This document shows positions 1 to 7,378 of a stretch of 7,378 bases of DNA, in pieces. The notes under the pieces were generated by a model. That model saw only the letters and a list, made by a program, of their open reading frames with translations, did not search any database and was not told the DNA's origin. Position numbers and translations under genes: made by a program. Origin of the DNA: Acidobacteriaceae bacterium (GTDB lineage Bacteria; Acidobacteriota; Terriglobia; Terriglobales; SbA1). Location: the NCBI GenBank assembly GCA_019237515.1, contig JAFAGX010000120.1:1-7378 (forward strand), in the 5' to 3' direction. Numbering within the stretch: position 1 is the first letter of the stretch; every line of letters begins with the position of its first letter.

Positions 1-635
1 TCCCATGATCCGGTCGTAGCCGCCGATTCCCTGTCCTCAGCCGAAACTCCACCCGAGTAATCGAGCGCGTGTTTGCCCGTCAGCACCATCGCCGCCTTCG
101 GGGTCATCACAAGAATGCCACGAGTGTGCATCAGCATCGTAGCCTCGGCATTCCAATACGGTTGTGCGCCGACGTTGATCCCATCAATCAGGAGATTCAC
201 TTCGCCGCCGGCTTGTGTGAATTCAATCAACCTTCGTAGAACCCGCGCAATCCAATCCATGTTCTCGACGCCGCTGTTCATGGAGATTTTTGCGCCGGCA
301 GAAATGGGAAACCATTCCAGAGGAATTCCCTTGGCCTGAGCCAGATCCAGGCCAGCAATGATGCGCCGGCACTCGGGCTCGGCGAGCGCTCCTAAGTCCT
401 TACTGGGATCTCCCAGCAGCATCACTCTATTCATCCCCTCCGGATATCGGTTCGTATAGTTGCGGATCACTCCTACGACAATGTTGGCTCTATTTTGACC
501 GTAAGGCCGATCTACTGGGACCAGTTCGCCATCCGCATTGAGATCGTGCTCGACGAACTCACCTGGCGGGAATTCAGAATTCGACTCCCCTGAGCGGGGC
601 GTGATCATCTTGATGATTTCGTAAGGATAGGTGAG
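1..635 (-). other. Carboxyltransferase domain, N-terminal part, incomplete
   Basis: Residues about 1285-1485, beginning near TYPYEIIKM. Seen: PYGQNRANIVVGVIRNYT, YPEGMNRVMLLGDPSKDLGAL, AKGIPLEWFPISAGAKIS (crotonase-like fold; the Gly-Ala turn at 1398-1399 is the likely acyl-CoA carbonyl-binding site), LIDGINVGAQPYWNAEA, MTPKAAMVLTGKHALDY and SGGVSAED. The last recognisable residue in the main frame is Asp1485 (35-33). Bases 30-1 encode GIGGYDRIMG in a different frame, which fits the family continuation better than RESAATTGSW in the main frame. The rest of the domain lies beyond the left edge. Confidence 0.88.
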
Positions 636-3600
636 TCCGCGCTGCCGCATGCGAACTACTTTTTGTTCGTACTCGCCCAGTGGCGCTAGTGCTTGTTGCT
701 GGGTGGCGGGCCGATAAGAGATCAGCATGCCGCTTCCCTCCGGATTCGAAATGCGCACCACCATGTCCCGCAATTCGCCGGTCGCAGCATTGGGAATTTG
801 AACCCGCACTACCACCTGCTCCAGGCCGAGCCCCACGGCTGCGGGCGTCAGCCGTCGAATCACATGCGCGAGTTCGCGCCGCGTGAGTACCAGGGGTTGC
901 CACACATATAAAAGAATGCGGTTCCACTGCAGGCGCCGTTGGGTTGGCCGTTGCGACTGATAGAGACGCATTCCCCCCACTACCTCCATAAACATGCGCT
1001 CCAGGTGTGGCAGCGCCACAATATGGCCGCCGTCATCGCGAACTGCCGTCACATCCCGCACTTCGGCACAGCCAAATAAGCGCTCATCTTTCGGGTTTTG
1101 TTTAGCTACTGCGTGGATCAAGTACACGTCTTCCGCCGACGTCACCCGATCGATGTTGAAATTCGTCAGCCGCCACAGATGCAATCGCTTCCCCATCATC
1201 GGATGCAGCCCGCGGAAAAACTTCTCCTCCTCGTATCCCTCATTCTTGGGCCGGTACGTGAAGTAAAGGATCCGGTTCAACGGTTGGTTTTGATCACTGC
1301 CGCCCACTGCAACCACAATCCGGTGTATCGAACGGGAAAACGCGGCATGCTTGAGGACCTTCTGAATCTCTTCCTGCACCGTTTCTGGATCATCGGGCGC
1401 ATCGGCGCGCCAGCTATAAAAATCAAGAACGATTTCGTCGCCGGCGGGTACCTCCGCCAGTAACGGCAGCGTCGCGCCCACAACTTCGGATAACCGGGCA
1501 TACTCTCCGCAGGTGGCAAATACGTGAATGCGCTTGCCTTCGTGTTGATACTGTGTGATCGCATAGCTTTGCCCGGCAGTCTCCAGGCGCCGAAACTCCT
1601 CCAAGCTTCGAATTCTGTAGAAGCGTCGCGTAATTGCTTCCAGCATCAATTGCCGCACGGCGGAATCCGCCTCCGCAAAACGTCGACAGAAAACGCCCGC
1701 AAGCGGCTGCGGACATTCCACTAACGCATGAATCTTTTCATTTCGATCGGCCGCATCTGGATTGGCAGCTAGGTAAACAAGCTGCTTTTCAAGCTGCTCA
1801 TATACTTGCCTTCGGGCTTTCTCGAACAAGGGTTGGTCGAAATAGCGATACCGTACTTCCCGCGCCAGATCCGCCACCGCGGGGAACGACACCATGCTGA
1901 TCGCAATCATTCGATCTAACAGCGTGCGGAACCCGTCATTGGCGGCAGGCAACGAACTTTGTGCTTTGGACAACCGCTTTTCCAGCAATGCCAGCACCAG
2001 CCCAATCTGCTGCCCCACGCGCTGGTGTGATTTGCAGATCCATAGAAGGCTCTGTTCCAGTTCCGGAGACCGAGCCAGGCACGTTACACCATAGTGGCCT
2101 AAAGCTTGCCTCACGGCATTCAGAAACCCTTTCGGAAGCCCCTCTGCTCCGGTATCGAGCATTCGCAGGTATGAAAATAAATAGTTCTCCGCGCTCGGTT
2201 CTTCGCCGCTGTTACGGTGGTCAACTTCCGGTTCACGCTGGAACAGGCTGCAGATGTCTACAAAAATTTTCAGCAACTCATCTTCTTCGGCTAAGTGTTC
2301 ACCATTCGCTAGCGTGTTCTGCCGCAAATCGGCGAGCACACGACCACCGTCCCGCGGATCGACATCGAAACCGAGCATCATCTGCCGCCACTCTCGCAGC
2401 GGCTGGCCTGCATCGTGACCCGTCATCGATAACGTCTCGCAGGAACTACCGATCGCGATCCGCTCTTGAGACGTTGGTTCCTCACTCTCGAAAGCCGCAT
2501 CGATCTGCAGCAGCGGTGCTCCCGAATCTACTTGCACATTCGGAATGACCATCACCTGGCGCACTCTGCCGGCGAATGGCGCGGTTACTTGCATCTCCAT
2601 TTTCATCGCTTCGATTACGGCCAGTCGGTCTCCCACTCTAACTTCATCGCCGGGTTTTACTGAGATGCTCACCACAACGGCGGGCGCGGGCGCGTGGATC
2701 ATTCCGCCATCATCCCGCTCGACGCGATGACACACACCATCAATCTCAATCCTGTAAGTATGATCCTCACTCATGGACACGACGTGGGATCGATGTCCGG
2801 CAATCGTTAGCCAATGCTCAAATTCGTCGAGTTGCTCCAGATGCGTTAAGATCCGCCGGCCATCCATCTCAACCGAATACTCCTGCGGTGCATAACGACA
2901 AACTCTCGGCGAATAGGATTGCCCTTCATAGCGGAGGTCCACACAACGCCCAATCTCCTGACGAACTTGGGGCCGGCCCCGGGCCGCCGACGCATAGAAT
3001 TGTTGCTGCTCTATTTCGAGTTGCGCGTTATAGCTCTCGATGGCGGCATGAACCAGTGCCACATCGGCGTAGCGCCGCGAGACGTGATCTCCATTCTTGG
3101 AAATGTGGTCGAGCCAGCAAACGTGAACCGTGTTGTTCTTCACTTCCGTCCGGCTCAACAGCTCCAGCAGAAATGATTTATTACTCGCTCCGCCCTTAAT
3201 GACCACGACACTTTCCCGCAATGCCCGTCGCAATCGCGAAATCGCCTCATTTCGATTCCGCCCAAAGGCGATAATCTTCGCGAACATTGAGTCGAAGTCT
3301 TTCGGGATCTTGTCACTCTCTACCACGCCCGTGTCCACCCTGACTCCCGGCCCCGTCGCGATCCTGAATCTCTCGACTGCGCCTGGGGCCGGCGCAAAAT
3401 GGTTACTGGGATCCTCGGCGTTAAGTCTCACTTCGATGGCATGACCGAAGGTGCGCGGTGGTTGTCCCTCGAGCTTGCCGCCGCGAGCTACATGAATCTG
3501 CAGCTTCACCATATCAACCCCGGTTGTACACTCGGTAACCGGATGTTCCACCTGCAACCGGGTATTTACTTCCATAAAGAAGAAGTGCTTGGTTTGTGGT

Positions 3601-4487
3601 TGATACAGGAATTCCACTGTTCCGGCGTTGGTATACTCCGCCGCCTGTGCCAGCCGTACTGCCAAATCCCGCAACTGACGGTCCTGCCTGCGCGAGAGCA
3701 CCGGCGACGGCGACTCCTCCATAATTTTTTGGTGTCGTCGTTGGATCGTGCAATCTCGCACTCCGACAGCCCAGGTTGTACCGTAGTCATCGGCTATGAT
3801 CTGCACCTCTACGTGGCGTGCTTCTCCAATTACTTGCTCCATGAAAACAGTTGGATCGCCAAAAGCTTTATAAGCCTCGCAGCGGGCGCTCTCGAAAGCT
3901 TGCGCCAGGTCATTCGCCGATCGCACCAGCCGCACTCCATGGCCACCGCCGCCGGCTGTGGCTTTGATGAACAGCGGATACCCAAGATGCTCTGCGTGGA
4001 CCTTCGCATCAGATACAGTGTCCACCGGCCCACGGCTCCAGCCTGCCACGCAAATACCCACTTTTTCCGCCAGCGACTTTGAAGCGATCTTATCTCCCAA
4101 GCGTCGCATCACCTCACCGCGCGGGCCGATGAAAGTAATTCCCAAGTCGCTGCAAAGATCTGCAAATGCCGCATGCTCCGCGACGAAGCCCCAGCCCACC
4201 CAGACTGCGTCCGCGCGCGCAACCGCTAATGCGCGTTGCAGGCTGCCATAGTCTACGTAAGTGCTCTTGGGCTGCCGGGTATCGGGATCGATGATGTGCG
4301 CCGGCCCAAGGCACACCGCTTCGTCTGCCGCACGCACAAACATCGCACGGCGATCTGGGTCAGTGTAGAGAGCGATTGTGCAGAGACCCGTTCCGTGTTC
4401 CTGGTTATACTCGCGAACCGCGTGAATGAAGCGCATTGCCGGTTCGCCACGATTGACAATCGCTATTCGCTGAAAATCGTGATCCAT
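1..4487 (-). CDS. Single-chain acyl-CoA carboxylase (biotin carboxylase, biotin carrier and carboxyltransferase fused), 3' end cut by window, frameshifted near position 30
   Basis: This enzyme is expected to carboxylate acetyl-CoA or a similar acyl-CoA, using ATP and bicarbonate through a covalently bound biotin, giving malonyl-CoA-type extender units in the cytoplasm. The frame is open for 1495 codons from ATG 4487-4485 to the left edge. The start is supported by a Shine-Dalgarno (GGAG, 6-base spacing) and because the biotin carboxylase fold begins at once (RIAIVNRGE, residues 7-15). Domain order: biotin carboxylase about 4-460; linker/BT-like region 461-593; biotinyl domain 594-664 with EAMKM and biotin Lys629; ACC-central-like region about 671-1284; carboxyltransferase from about 1285 (TYPYE, ISAGAKIS, INVGAQPYWNAE, SGGVSAED). 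The order is that of eukaryotic ACC and of bacterial proteins annotated as fused acetyl/propionyl-CoA carboxylases. After Asp1485 the family-like sequence continues in another frame. It follows the synthase gene by 36 bases. Class is confident; the acyl-CoA substrate is not read from sequence. Confidence 0.93.
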   Translation of the reverse strand, partial: MDHDFQRIAIVNRGEPAMRFIHAVREYNQEHGTGLCTIALYTDPDRRAMFVRAADEAVCLGPAHIIDPDTRQPKSTYVDYGSLQRALAVARADAVWVGWGFVAEHAAFADLCSDLGITFIGPRGEVMRRLGDKIASKSLAEKVGICVAGWSRGPVDTVSDAKVHAEHLGYPLFIKATAGGGGHGVRLVRSANDLAQAFESARCEAYKAFGDPTVFMEQVIGEARHVEVQIIADDYGTTWAVGVRDCTIQRRHQKIMEESPSPVLSRRQDRQLRDLAVRLAQAAEYTNAGTVEFLYQPQTKHFFFMEVNTRLQVEHPVTECTTGVDMVKLQIHVARGGKLEGQPPRTFGHAIEVRLNAEDPSNHFAPAPGAVERFRIATGPGVRVDTGVVESDKIPKDFDSMFAKIIAFGRNRNEAISRLRRALRESVVVIKGGASNKSFLLELLSRTEVKNNTVHVCWLDHISKNGDHVSRRYADVALVHAAIESYNAQLEIEQQQFYASAARGRPQVRQEIGRCVDLRYEGQSYSPRVCRYAPQEYSVEMDGRRILTHLEQLDEFEHWLTIAGHRSHVVSMSEDHTYRIEIDGVCHRVERDDGGMIHAPAPAVVVSISVKPGDEVRVGDRLAVIEAMKMEMQVTAPFAGRVRQVMVIPNVQVDSGAPLLQIDAAFESEEPTSQERIAIGSSCETLSMTGHDAGQPLREWRQMMLGFDVDPRDGGRVLADLRQNTLANGEHLAEEDELLKIFVDICSLFQREPEVDHRNSGEEPSAENYLFSYLRMLDTGAEGLPKGFLNAVRQALGHYGVTCLARSPELEQSLLWICKSHQRVGQQIGLVLALLEKRLSKAQSSLPAANDGFRTLLDRMIAISMVSFPAVADLAREVRYRYFDQPLFEKARRQVYEQLEKQLVYLAANPDAADRNEKIHALVECPQPLAGVFCRRFAEADSAVRQLMLEAITRRFYRIRSLEEFRRLETAGQSYAITQYQHEGKRIHVFATCGEYARLSEVVGATLPLLAEVPAGDEIVLDFYSWRADAPDDPETVQEEIQKVLKHAAFSRSIHRIVVAVGGSDQNQPLNRILYFTYRPKNEGYEEEKFFRGLHPMMGKRLHLWRLTNFNIDRVTSAEDVYLIHAVAKQNPKDERLFGCAEVRDVTAVRDDGGHIVALPHLERMFMEVVGGMRLYQSQRPTQRRLQWNRILLYVWQPLVLTRRELAHVIRRLTPAAVGLGLEQVVVRVQIPNAATGELRDMVVRISNPEGSGMLISYRPATQQQALAPLGEYEQKVVRMRQRGLTYPYEIIKMITPRSGESNSEFPPGEFVEHDLNADGELVPVDRPYGQNRANIVVGVIRNYTNRYPEGMNRVMLLGDPSKDLGALAEPECRRIIAGLDLAQAKGIPLEWFPISAGAKISMNSGVENMDWIARVLRRLIEFTQAGGEVNLLIDGINVGAQPYWNAEATMLMHTRGILVMTPKAAMVLTGKHALDYSGGVSAEDRESAATTGSW
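28..35 (-). other. Probable frameshift site in the carboxyltransferase domain
   Basis: On the coding strand the codon for Asp1485 (GAC) is followed by AG and then by GGA ATC GGC GGC TAC GAC, which spells GIGGYD in the shifted frame. Two bases stand where a multiple of three is needed. From memory, relatives carry SAED, then about two residues, then GIGGYDR, so a net loss of four bases (or one, if only one residue is native) would explain the break. The point lies only about 30 bases from the window edge, so downstream continuity cannot be judged. Confidence 0.68.
636..2477 (-). other. ACC-central-like region between biotinyl and carboxyltransferase domains
   Basis: Residues about 671-1284, roughly 610 residues without recognisable catalytic motifs. 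The second half contains ACC-like blocks: LWRLTNFNIDR, DVYLIHAVAKQNPKDER and RRLQWNRILLYVW. These resemble the end of the central region of eukaryotic and fused bacterial carboxylases, which acts as a scaffold that positions the two active sites. The first half (about 671-900) is helical-looking and charged, and I recognise no specific motif in it. The assignment rests on position and on those later blocks. Confidence 0.75.
2496..2708 (-). other. Biotinyl (BCCP-like) domain, biotin attached at Lys629
   Basis: Residues about 594-664. The motif EAMKM occupies 626-630, with the biotin-accepting lysine codon AAA at 2603-2601. It is preceded by VKPGDEVRVGDRLAVI and followed by a symmetric second half (VTAPFAGRVRQV), the usual two-fold hammerhead fold. 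The lysine and its flanking methionines are all present, so biotinylation by a BirA-type ligase is expected. Confidence 0.95.
3108..4478 (-). other. Biotin carboxylase domain of the fused carboxylase
   Basis: Residues about 4-460. Seen: N-terminal fold motif IVNRGEPAMR; GDK with Lys133; the ATP-grasp glycine loop FIKATAGGGGHG with Lys175; RHVEVQ with His225; the RDCTIQRRHQK block with Lys254; metal and catalytic residues Glu292, Glu306, Asn308, Arg310 and Glu314 in MEVNTRLQVEHPVTE; and Arg354 in EVRLNAEDP. By alignment to E. coli AccC from memory these correspond to Lys116, Lys159, His209, Lys238, Glu276, Glu288, Asn290, Arg292, Glu296 and Arg338, so the active site looks complete. The stretch VVIKGGASNKSFL (428-440) near the C-terminal end matches the fused-carboxylase subfamily rather than stand-alone AccC. 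Confidence 0.95.
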
Positions 4488-4493
4488 AGGCAG

Positions 4494-4498
4494 CTCCG
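4494..4498 (-). promoter_or_regulatory. Ribosome binding site of the carboxylase gene, in the 36-base intergenic gap
   Basis: On the coding strand CGGAG sits six bases before the ATG at 4487-4485. It fixes the start, since no upstream alternative in that frame is better placed. The whole gap (4488-4523) shows neither a hairpin followed by T residues nor a clear -35/-10 pair, so the carboxylase is probably translated from the same transcript as the synthase. Confidence 0.7.
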
Positions 4499-4523
4499 GA
4501 TAAAATCGGTCCAGTCGCGTTTC

Positions 4524-7378
4524 CTATGCAGCCAACGCGGCTTCCGCTGACATTCGGTTCTGCAGCGCCTTCAACCGTTCGGGATTGAGCGCATTGGGAA
4601 CCTCCACCGTACGGTACCCATCAAGATGTAAGTAGCGATTGCCTTCTTTATCGACTACATCGGCTGTAAAGCTCTCGCCACTCGCGTCAGGAATCACAAC
4701 GGCATACAGCTGCACATCTTTGAAATCCTGTTCGGGACGGAAAAAGGTGACGCGATCGATATGCAGTGGCAGCCCCATCCGTCCGCGCACACCCATTTCC
4801 CAAAGCCCGGCTGTCTGGAAGCAAAGCTCGACCAGACGCGGAGCAATCAATGTCTGAAGTTCCGCCGGATGGTGATTATTGCGGAGCCCTCTCGCCATAA
4901 GTCCGACCACTCGCTCGCCATCCCACCATGCGCGCTCCAGCACCTGATATGCCGGCCCATGAAAATAAAGTCCGTAAATGTCGGCCGCCTCAATTACGCT
5001 TCCTGAGGTGCCCACTTTCAGAGCAGGAGTAGCCACGGCCGCCTCTTTTGTCAGCCGTACCCGCCCAGTGAAATGTGTCGTCACCTGCGCCTCAGCCTGG
5101 TTCGCCAGCGCTCGCGAGCCGATTAATTTGCAATCAGCCGTTACCCCGGTGCCACATGGCGAAACAACTACGTTGGTATTAACCGTTCGCGGTTCATTCC
5201 GATAAAACTTGAACGGAGCGATGAACGTGACATTTTCAATTGCCTCGATCCGCCAGTCGGAAACCAAACACTGAGCGGCTTCGGCAAACGCCTCGAGCCC
5301 CATGACTCCCGGGAGGACCGGCGTCCGATCGATCTGATGATCGTGGAGAAACGGTTGCAGTGCCGGGTCAAGTGTGGTCTCCACTGTGATCCCGTTGTAT
5401 ACGCCTGCGCTTGCGATTTTGGCGGCCATTGGGCCTTGTGGAATCAGGTTTGCGCTGGCATCCGCGTCGATGCCGCCGCTTTTATCCCACTCATTCAACA
5501 GAACACCAAGTCGCTGGCCGATGACGACTTCACCGCGTGTTCCACCCGCTGTTAGCTCCCGGCGCACGATTGGAATGCCGGATTCTGGTGGCAACATGTC
5601 AATTCCCGCCAACTCCATCATCTTCGGAATCGATCCTCGGGTCGCCATTCCAATTCCACCCCACGCACTCCAGTCAATTGCGATTCCGCGAGTGTCGGGA
5701 CGTCTTGTGCGGAAACTCGATGTGATCTTGCACAGCAGGTCGTTGGCTGCACTGTAGTCGGTCTGCCCGCCGTTACCGAACCTCCCGGCCACTGAAGTGA
5801 AGACCACGCTGGCTTTCAGAGGCATGTCGCCAATTGCGTGCAATAGATTGAAGAATCCATCGCACTTCACATCGAACACCAGATCGAACTCACGCGGCTC
5901 TTTGTCCGGTAGCGAGTGGCTGCGCTCCACTCCACCGGCATGCAGCAGAACATCGATTCTGCCGCTCCTCTGCCGCACTTGTGCAATCACCTCCGTGACA
6001 GCATCTGCATCGGTCAGATTGACGCTGAAATAGTGTGCGGTGCCGCCCGCTGCATGTACCGCATCGATGGCAGCTTGGGCTGCGGCTGCCCGTTCAAGTG
6101 CCACCAACTCTTTCTCGACGAGCGCCGGTGTCGCGCGTTCTCCGCGCGCCTGTATGCGGGCAAAGAGATCACGTTTCAAATTCTCCTTGTCGCTGCCGAA
6201 CCGTTTCAGGTCTGGGCTGTTTGGATCGGGCTCAGGTACTACGTCAAGCAGATAGAAAGTCCCACCCGATGCCGCCGCCAGGTCCGCGGTGATTGCAGAT
6301 ACAATGCTGCCTGCCGCACCTGTAATTACAAAGACGCTGTTCTTGTCCAGCGTGACGCCAGGTTGCCCATCGGCCGCCGGTTGTTCCTGCAAACTGACCG
6401 TCCAGCGAAGATCATTCTTGTAACCGATCTCCACTGCGCCCGGATCACATAACGTTTCATTAATGAGGATCTCCGCAATTTGCTCCGCATTGCGGCCGGT
6501 TTCGAAATCGAGGCACTTGATCAGCGCATCAGAACGTTCCCGTTTGTACGCCTTGGCGAATCCGACAACGGCTCCGCCTAAAGGAGCAACCGCGCCCGTT
6601 GTGTCATAACCATGTTGTCCACCGAGGCGGCTCGCCGTCACCAGGAATGTGCCTGCCGGAGCAATCTGCTCATATACGAGCCGCATCGTGGTGTAAAGAT
6701 TCTTGACTCGCAGCCGCACCGCCTGATGCCACGCCTCAACGTCCATCTTGGTTAAAAGGCCTTCGTCGTCCAGGGCCGGCAGCCAGTACACTCCGTGCAC
6801 CGGGCCGGTTTTCAGCCACGACTGCAATGTTTCGATAAGGCCTTCAGGGGTGGAAGCGTTCTGCAGCACCAGAACTTGAGCGCCCTCAGCCTTCAGTCGC
6901 TTCACCAGGTTTTCCGCCACGCCCCCTTTATCGGGCATAACAATCACGCGCCGTGTGCTATCCAGCGTGACGCCTGTTGGTTTGCAAAGATTCAGTGTGG
7001 GACGTAACACCGGAATCGGGACACGACGCGGTATCCGTTCCGCTGCCTCTAGACTCGCCGCGACAGGACGCTCACTAATCGGTTTGACCGTTGTTGTCGT
7101 TTCGGGGGCCGGGCCTTTCGCAATCCGCGACCGTTCCTGCGCGAACTTGATCACATGCGCCAGGGTAGGAAAGTCCCGCAACTTCAAGTTCTCATCCCGA
7201 GGAATGTTGTATGCCCCGCGAATCGCCGCCAACATCTCGGCCTGCTTGACCGTGTCAATTCCAAGGTCAGCCTCCAAATCAAGATCGAGATCCAGCATCT
7301 CTTTCGGATATCCCGTCTTCTCGGCAACAATGGCAAGTACTTTTTCTCTGATTGAGTCCTCGCCGTTCGACGCAGCCC
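4524..7378 (-). CDS. Pfa-like iterative type I polyketide/fatty-acid synthase, C-terminal part (ACP-KR-DH), 5' end cut by window
   Basis: The protein extends and processes an acyl chain bound to its carrier domain: the ketoreductase reduces the beta-keto group with NADPH and the dehydratase removes water. The frame is open from the right edge (first whole codon 7376-7374) to TAG at 4526-4524, giving 950 residues here. An internal ATG at 7298-7296 is not the start, because it falls inside the ACP: the preceding 26 codons encode its first helix ([19 protein letters not shown]). Domain order, numbered from that internal Met: ACP to about 56; Ala/Pro/Thr-rich linker 57-115; ketoreductase structural half 116-308 and catalytic half 320-600; double-hotdog dehydratase 612-905; short tail ending ALAA. 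The long charged KR insertion and the ACP type resemble polyunsaturated-fatty-acid synthases. Family members usually begin with ketosynthase and acyltransferase, expected beyond the right edge. Class is confident, product unknown. It is followed 36 bases later by the carboxylase that would supply its extender. Confidence 0.9.
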   Translation of the reverse strand, partial: AASNGEDSIREKVLAIVAEKTGYPKEMLDLDLDLEADLGIDTVKQAEMLAAIRGAYNIPRDENLKLRDFPTLAHVIKFAQERSRIAKGPAPETTTTVKPISERPVAASLEAAERIPRRVPIPVLRPTLNLCKPTGVTLDSTRRVIVMPDKGGVAENLVKRLKAEGAQVLVLQNASTPEGLIETLQSWLKTGPVHGVYWLPALDDEGLLTKMDVEAWHQAVRLRVKNLYTTMRLVYEQIAPAGTFLVTASRLGGQHGYDTTGAVAPLGGAVVGFAKAYKRERSDALIKCLDFETGRNAEQIAEILINETLCDPGAVEIGYKNDLRWTVSLQEQPAADGQPGVTLDKNSVFVITGAAGSIVSAITADLAAASGGTFYLLDVVPEPDPNSPDLKRFGSDKENLKRDLFARIQARGERATPALVEKELVALERAAAAQAAIDAVHAAGGTAHYFSVNLTDADAVTEVIAQVRQRSGRIDVLLHAGGVERSHSLPDKEPREFDLVFDVKCDGFFNLLHAIGDMPLKASVVFTSVAGRFGNGGQTDYSAANDLLCKITSSFRTRRPDTRGIAIDWSAWGGIGMATRGSIPKMMELAGIDMLPPESGIPIVRRELTAGGTRGEVVIGQRLGVLLNEWDKSGGIDADASANLIPQGPMAAKIASAGVYNGITVETTLDPALQPFLHDHQIDRTPVLPGVMGLEAFAEAAQCLVSDWRIEAIENVTFIAPFKFYRNEPRTVNTNVVVSPCGTGVTADCKLIGSRALANQAEAQVTTHFTGRVRLTKEAAVATPALKVGTSGSVIEAADIYGLYFHGPAYQVLERAWWDGERVVGLMARGLRNNHHPAELQTLIAPRLVELCFQTAGLWEMGVRGRMGLPLHIDRVTFFRPEQDFKDVQLYAVVIPDASGESFTADVVDKEGNRYLHLDGYRTVEVPNALNPERLKALQNRMSAEAALAA
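4584..5465 (-). other. Double-hotdog dehydratase domain
   Basis: Residues about 612-905. First hotdog: FLHDHQID with the putative catalytic His654 (CAT at 5339-5337), followed by [15 protein letters not shown]. Second hotdog: [18 protein letters not shown] (775-792) and [15 protein letters not shown] (817-831), where Glu824 (4829-4827) stands at the place of the usual catalytic Asp of DxxxQ. The Gly of the textbook HxxxGxxxxP motif is Arg658. The fold is clear from the FHGP and LPG blocks; dehydration is likely but not certain given these differences. Confidence 0.83.
5499..6341 (-). other. Ketoreductase catalytic subdomain (NADPH-dependent)
   Basis: Residues about 320-600. Seen: NADPH-binding loop [11 protein letters not shown] (323-332); [11 protein letters not shown]; Lys478 in [11 protein letters not shown]; Ser502 in [12 protein letters not shown]; and Tyr515 with Asn519 in DYSAANDLL (Tyr codon TAC at 5756-5754), followed by [12 protein letters not shown]. 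The Lys-Ser-Tyr-Asn set is complete, so the domain should be active. A charged, Ala-rich insertion of about 60 residues (355-415) follows the second Rossmann strand, as in ketoreductases of polyunsaturated-fatty-acid synthases. Confidence 0.9.
6375..6953 (-). other. Ketoreductase structural (pseudo-Rossmann) subdomain
   Basis: Residues about 116-308, numbered from the internal Met at 7298. It opens with [20 protein letters not shown], a degenerate nucleotide-binding fold, followed by [11 protein letters not shown], then [12 protein letters not shown] and [16 protein letters not shown]. Modular ketoreductases carry this truncated non-catalytic half directly before the catalytic half. No catalytic residues are expected here. 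Confidence 0.82.
7131..7355 (-). other. Acyl carrier protein domain with Thr at the phosphopantetheine position
   Basis: The sequence has helix I ([15 protein letters not shown]), an acidic Asp-Leu repeat, then the attachment loop [11 protein letters not shown] and helix III with [13 protein letters not shown], a complete ACP fold. The residue that is normally the phosphopantetheinylated serine (LGxDS) is threonine, codon ACG at 7253-7251. The fold is clear; whether this copy is charged is uncertain. Further carrier domains may precede it outside the window. Confidence 0.9.

Noticed and set aside
574..927. Minus-strand frame of 117 codons inside the carboxylase gene
   Set aside because: It overlaps carboxylase codons in another frame, where the main frame carries conserved blocks such as LQWNRILLYVW and TYPYE. 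I considered it as a second frameshift and dropped it because the main frame stays family-like on both sides.
1961..2548. Plus-strand open frame of 195 codons
   Set aside because: Antisense to the carboxylase central-like region. The Arg/Ser/Ala-rich composition is typical of a shadow frame in GC-rich DNA.
2969..2980. Perfect 12-base GC palindrome GGGGCCGGCCCC, a possible hairpin or site
   Set aside because: It sits in the linker coding for ARGRP with no T-run after it. Such palindromes arise by chance from Arg/Gly/Pro codons in GC-rich genes.
3399..4082. Plus-strand open frame of 227 codons
   Set aside because: It lies wholly antisense to the biotin carboxylase domain, whose active-site motifs are intact on the minus strand. 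The plus-strand protein has no recognisable motifs.
4488..4523. Possible terminator or promoter between the two genes
   Set aside because: The gap is only 36 bases and shows no stem-loop with a T-tract and no clear -35/-10 pair.
5916..6452. Plus-strand open frame of 178 codons
   Set aside because: Antisense to the ketoreductase, with no ribosome binding site or motif that would support it.
7296..7298. ATG as start of the synthase gene
   Set aside because: It lies inside the ACP domain, the frame is open to the right edge, and the upstream codons encode the missing first ACP helix.

Overview
The window holds two large genes, both read leftward on the minus strand and both cut by a window edge. 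From right to left (the direction of transcription) they are: (1) the C-terminal 950 residues of a multidomain type I polyketide/fatty-acid synthase (7378 to 4524), and (2) 36 bases downstream, a giant single-chain acyl-CoA carboxylase (4487 to 1) whose last part runs off the left edge. There are no RNA genes, mobile elements, CRISPR arrays or convincing terminators. Almost every base is coding.

The synthase fragment reads ACP - Ala/Pro/Thr-rich linker - ketoreductase (structural half, then catalytic half) - double-hotdog dehydratase - stop. The ketoreductase carries a long charged, Ala-rich insertion and the ACP is of the 'LGID-x-VKQAE' type. Both features point to the polyunsaturated-fatty-acid-synthase-like (Pfa-like) branch of iterative type I synthases. 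Any ketosynthase and acyltransferase domains would lie beyond the right edge.

The second protein has the eukaryote-like order biotin carboxylase - biotinyl domain (EAMKM, biotin Lys629) - long non-catalytic ACC-central-like region - carboxyltransferase. The reading frame is open for 1495 codons, but the family-like sequence switches frame at about position 30, close to the left edge. The gene as given is therefore frameshifted in its carboxyltransferase domain, either by a real mutation or by a sequencing/assembly error.

Together the genes look like one transcription unit in which a dedicated carboxylase makes malonyl-CoA (or a related carboxylated acyl-CoA) for the neighbouring synthase to use as extender. 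The source is a moderately GC-rich bacterium. Acidobacteriota, Myxococcota or Actinomycetota would fit such a gene pair, but the sequence alone does not decide this, and no product can be named.
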